A stretch of 64,000 nucleotides of DNA from Trueperella bialowiezensis (GTDB taxonomy: Bacteria > Actinomycetota > Actinomycetes > Actinomycetales > Actinomycetaceae), in contig NZ_LR134476.1 of the NCBI RefSeq assembly GCF_900637955.1, positions 1,426,001 through 1,490,000 on the forward strand, given 5' to 3'. Below the pieces are notes generated by a model. It was not told where the DNA came from, did no database searches, and was given only the letters and a program-made list of their open reading frames with translations. The translations under genes were made by a program, and so were the position numbers. Shown here piece by piece: positions 61,778 to 64,000 of this stretch (positions are counted from its first letter, which is position 1; the number at the start of each line of letters is the position of its first letter).

Positions 61778-63151
61778 GTGTGGAAGAAAGTTACTGTTGG
61801 CATCGCCGTCGTCGCGGTAGGCGGCTACGCCTTTGCTGACGCGTGGGATCTTGTGCCAGGGCCGCTCACAACTAAGCCGGAGCCTGCTGAGCCTCTTGAT
61901 TACCCGACTATTGCCGAATACGGGCCTGCTACGCCGGTCACGGATGCGGCGTCGGTGGATCCCCCGGAGCAATCCGTCAAACCGCCGGCTGCCGAGCAGG
62001 TTGACGAACTGATCGCCGCGTTGGCGTCGGACCAGCGCAACACGGGCCGAACGGCGGTCATCATCGCCGATGCGCTGACTGGTGAGCCGATTGCGACCAG
62101 GGAGGCGGATCGGCCGGCCCTTCCGGCGTCGAACATGAAAATCGTGACGGCTGCGGCCGCCCTGCACAAACTCGGCCCGGAAACAACCCTGCCCACGGTT
62201 GCGTCGCTGACGGACGGGACCGTACACCTGGTAGGTGGCGGTGACGTGCTGATGACCGGCGGTAAGGGTGATCCGCAGGCGACGATCGGGCGTGCTGGTC
62301 TTGCCGATCTTGCGGAAGCGACGGCGGCCGCGCTCAAGGACCGCGGAGCTACGGCTGTGAACGTGCAGGTTGATTCGTCGCTGTTTTCCGGCCCGCAGTA
62401 TTTTACGGATATTGAGGGGGCTGACCGCGGTTACGTCATGGAACTGCGTCCGATCGCGATTGATCGCGGCCGGATCACTGGTCAGGGTTACCTGCCGAAT
62501 CCCGACCTCGAGGCCGGGAAGGAATTTGCTGAGCGGCTCCGCGAGAACGGGATCGAGGTTGGCACTGTTGAGCGAGCTGCCGCCCCGCAGGAGGCCGCCG
62601 AGCTAGCGCGCGTGGAGTCGGCGCCGGTGCGCGAACTGGTGGATCACATGCTCACCGTGTCAGATAATTCCGTTGCTGAGGTACTTGGTCACCTTGTGGG
62701 GATCGAGGCCGGAAAGGGCGGTACATTTGCCGGTAGTTCGGAAGCGATCATGGACGCGCTGAACGAACTGGGTGTGCGGACCGACGGCGTCGTGCTCGGC
62801 GATGCTTCGGGGCTGTCGGAGATGAACCGGCTGACCGCGAACTCACTCCACGACGTGTTAAACCACACGTGGGAATGTGACGCGTGTACGCTGGCTGCGC
62901 TGCCGGCGGGGCTGCCCGTTGGCGGGCTGGATGGCACGTTGAGCAATCGTTTTCATGCCACGGAGATTCCCGGCCAGGTACGGGCGAAGACGGGCACGCT
63001 CGTGAAGGCGATCTCGCTGTCGGGATACATGCGAACTAATTCGGGCTATCCGCTCACGTTCGTCATCCTCATGGACGAGCTCGAGGAAGGTACGGCGCCT
63101 GCTTCCCGCGCGCTCCAGGACGAGTTCTTGGACAAGCTTGCGGCTCTATAG
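61778..63151 (+). CDS. dacB: D-alanyl-D-alanine carboxypeptidase, PBP4 (DacB) type
   Basis: A penicillin-binding protein of the S13 family that trims peptidoglycan stem peptides or cuts cross-links. Counting from GTG 61778 (GGGAAG upstream) it has 457 residues. A single N-terminal helix (VTVGIAVVAVGGYAF) is a signal anchor. The catalytic SxxK is SNMK (Ser118, Lys121), SxN is SDN (in LTVSDNSVAEVLGH), and KTG is in VRAKTGTLV. A 95-residue insertion domain lies between SxxK and SxN as usual. The region upstream in the same frame looks like a promoter, so the longer start at 61649 is unlikely. Confidence 0.9.
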   Translation: MWKKVTVGIAVVAVGGYAFADAWDLVPGPLTTKPEPAEPLDYPTIAEYGPATPVTDAASVDPPEQSVKPPAAEQVDELIAALASDQRNTGRTAVIIADALTGEPIATREADRPALPASNMKIVTAAAALHKLGPETTLPTVASLTDGTVHLVGGGDVLMTGGKGDPQATIGRAGLADLAEATAAALKDRGATAVNVQVDSSLFSGPQYFTDIEGADRGYVMELRPIAIDRGRITGQGYLPNPDLEAGKEFAERLRENGIEVGTVERAAAPQEAAELARVESAPVRELVDHMLTVSDNSVAEVLGHLVGIEAGKGGTFAGSSEAIMDALNELGVRTDGVVLGDASGLSEMNRLTANSLHDVLNHTWECDACTLAALPAGLPVGGLDGTLSNRFHATEIPGQVRAKTGTLVKAISLSGYMRTNSGYPLTFVILMDELEEGTAPASRALQDEFLDKLAAL

Positions 63152-63203
63152 GTACGACGCCGGACGGTAGGCACGACGCCGGACACCCAACTAGTCTTAG
63201 AGC

Positions 63204-64000
63204 ATGAAGAATTCTGGACGTCGCATTCATCCCGGTAAGATTCGAGCGCTGTCGCGAGTGTTGTCTGGTGGCGGGCCGGCGTTACCTGAGGCGAAGGCGA
63301 GCGCAACTGTTGATACGCTCCGCACCCAGGCCCGGCGTGCCCCGGAGCTCGTTGCACAGATTACCGAGCTGGAAGATGCGGCGAAGGTCGCGGCTCAAGC
63401 TGAGGTGCTTGTGGTTGATCGGGCCACGTGGGCGGGTGGCGCTGCGGCGTCGATCGCGGCAATGTTGCCACCGGAAGATAGCCCGGTAGGTACGCCAGAG
63501 TTGGGCCTTGCGTTGGTGGCGTTCGCTCCGCGGATCCTTGGGCAGTACGATCCTTATTCGGCGCCGGATTCGCCGGGGCGCCTATACTTGGTGGCGCCTA
63601 ATATTGCTGATTTTCGTGCGGCCTACGATCTCGATCAGCGTGATCTTGCCCGCTGGGTGGCAGTTCACGAACTGACGCATGCCGTGCAGTTCGCGGCCGC
63701 TCCGTGGTTGCGCGAGGCGGTCGTGGAGCGCGTGGCTAAGATTTTACGGCTTGGCGAGGGCGATGAGCCCGATACTCCGGAGTCCGACGCCGCCGGCGAG
63801 CAACTGTTCAGCGAGGTCAAGGCGATCATGACACTGTTGGAGGGGCACGCCGAGTACGTGATGAACAACGTGCCCCGCCAGCGTATGCCCGGCCGGGACC
63901 GGATCGTGGAAGCGATGACTGATCGGCGCACGCCCAAAAATCCGCTGATCGCGTTCCTATCTAAGAAGCTGGGCGTGGCGGAGAAGCTCGCGCAGTATAC
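63204..64000 (+). CDS. Zinc-dependent metalloprotease, DUF2342 family (3' end outside window)
   Basis: The first about 265 residues of a protein of the DUF2342 family, once linked by annotation to coenzyme F420 synthesis and now grouped with zinc proteases. The zinc motif is VAVHELTHAVQF (His155, Glu156, His159), and EGHAEYVMNNV supplies the third ligand region. ATG follows AGAGC. The order dacB then DUF2342 (then usually tilS and hpt) is a conserved actinobacterial arrangement and supports the assignment. Confidence 0.88.
   Translation, partial: MKNSGRRIHPGKIRALSRVLSGGGPALPEAKASATVDTLRTQARRAPELVAQITELEDAAKVAAQAEVLVVDRATWAGGAAASIAAMLPPEDSPVGTPELGLALVAFAPRILGQYDPYSAPDSPGRLYLVAPNIADFRAAYDLDQRDLARWVAVHELTHAVQFAAAPWLREAVVERVAKILRLGEGDEPDTPESDAAGEQLFSEVKAIMTLLEGHAEYVMNNVPRQRMPGRDRIVEAMTDRRTPKNPLIAFLSKKLGVAEKLAQY

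Overview
The window looks like a chromosomal segment of a moderately high-GC actinobacterium. The evidence is a mycothiol synthase fragment, a polyphosphate kinase next to a MutT1-type Nudix/histidine-phosphatase protein, a pstSCAB operon with an actinobacterial-style direct-repeat PHO box, ClpC, a D-Ala-D-Ala carboxypeptidase followed by a DUF2342 zinc protease, an LppM-like lipoprotein and an NlpC/P60 protein with a long Ala-Pro linker. The mix of compact gene order and metabolic genes suggests the Actinomycetaceae (Trueperella, Arcanobacterium or Actinomyces relatives), but I cannot fix the genus from sequence alone. No rRNA, tRNA, CRISPR array or phage structural gene was found.

Layout. 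1-10.5 kb is a phosphate block: mshD end, ppk1, mutT1-like, pstS-pstC-pstA-pstB, then a divergent low-affinity Pit transporter with its DUF47/PhoU-like partner. 10.7-16.4 kb holds an alanine/glycine:Na+ symporter, a gene-poor 460-bp stretch full of hairpins and small repeats, and a small-gene run (membrane protein, nitrobindin-like, YgfZ, DUF2516-like, Dtd). 16.6-22.7 kb holds a GPH sugar transporter fused to a cytidylate-kinase-like domain, clpC and a KDG-kinase-like sugar kinase. 23-24.1 kb is an unassigned membrane protein with an operator-like palindrome and a long leader.

24.4-34.1 kb is a catabolic operon: LacI regulator, SDR, CoA-transferase, thiolase, SMP-30 lactonase, MFS carrier, glycerate kinase, acyl-CoA ligase. 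Read together these genes suggest a route in which a lactone or aldonic acid is imported, oxidised to a 3-keto acid, activated with CoA and cut by a thiolase, with glycerate phosphorylated into glycolysis. I do not recognise this as a described pathway.

34.2-35.7 kb has three tandem DUF3592-like membrane proteins. 35.7-41.2 kb is a low-GC island: a BglII-like restriction enzyme, a convergent MT-A70 adenine methylase with its own C-terminal helix-turn-helix, and a 954-residue protein joining a large unknown N-terminal region, four membrane helices and a C-terminal 5'(3')-deoxyribonucleotidase (HAD) domain with a strong internal translation start. This is the best candidate here for a new system, plausibly anti-phage. 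A possible transposase tail closes the island.

41.3-64 kb is ordinary core genome: MFS transporter, type II NADH dehydrogenase, pyruvate phosphate dikinase, a Pro-rich membrane protein with an LppM-like lipoprotein, a D-lactate-dehydrogenase-like FAD/FeS enzyme, a RAMA-domain protein, an alpha/beta hydrolase, an amino-acid permease with a possible attenuator, metX with a possible leader peptide, an NlpC/P60 hydrolase, pyrophosphatase, PBP4-type carboxypeptidase and the start of a DUF2342 protease. Two families of dispersed intergenic hairpin repeats occur: an about 82-bp long-stem element (three copies) and a 20-bp CTGCTATATAAGCAG-containing element (two copies).
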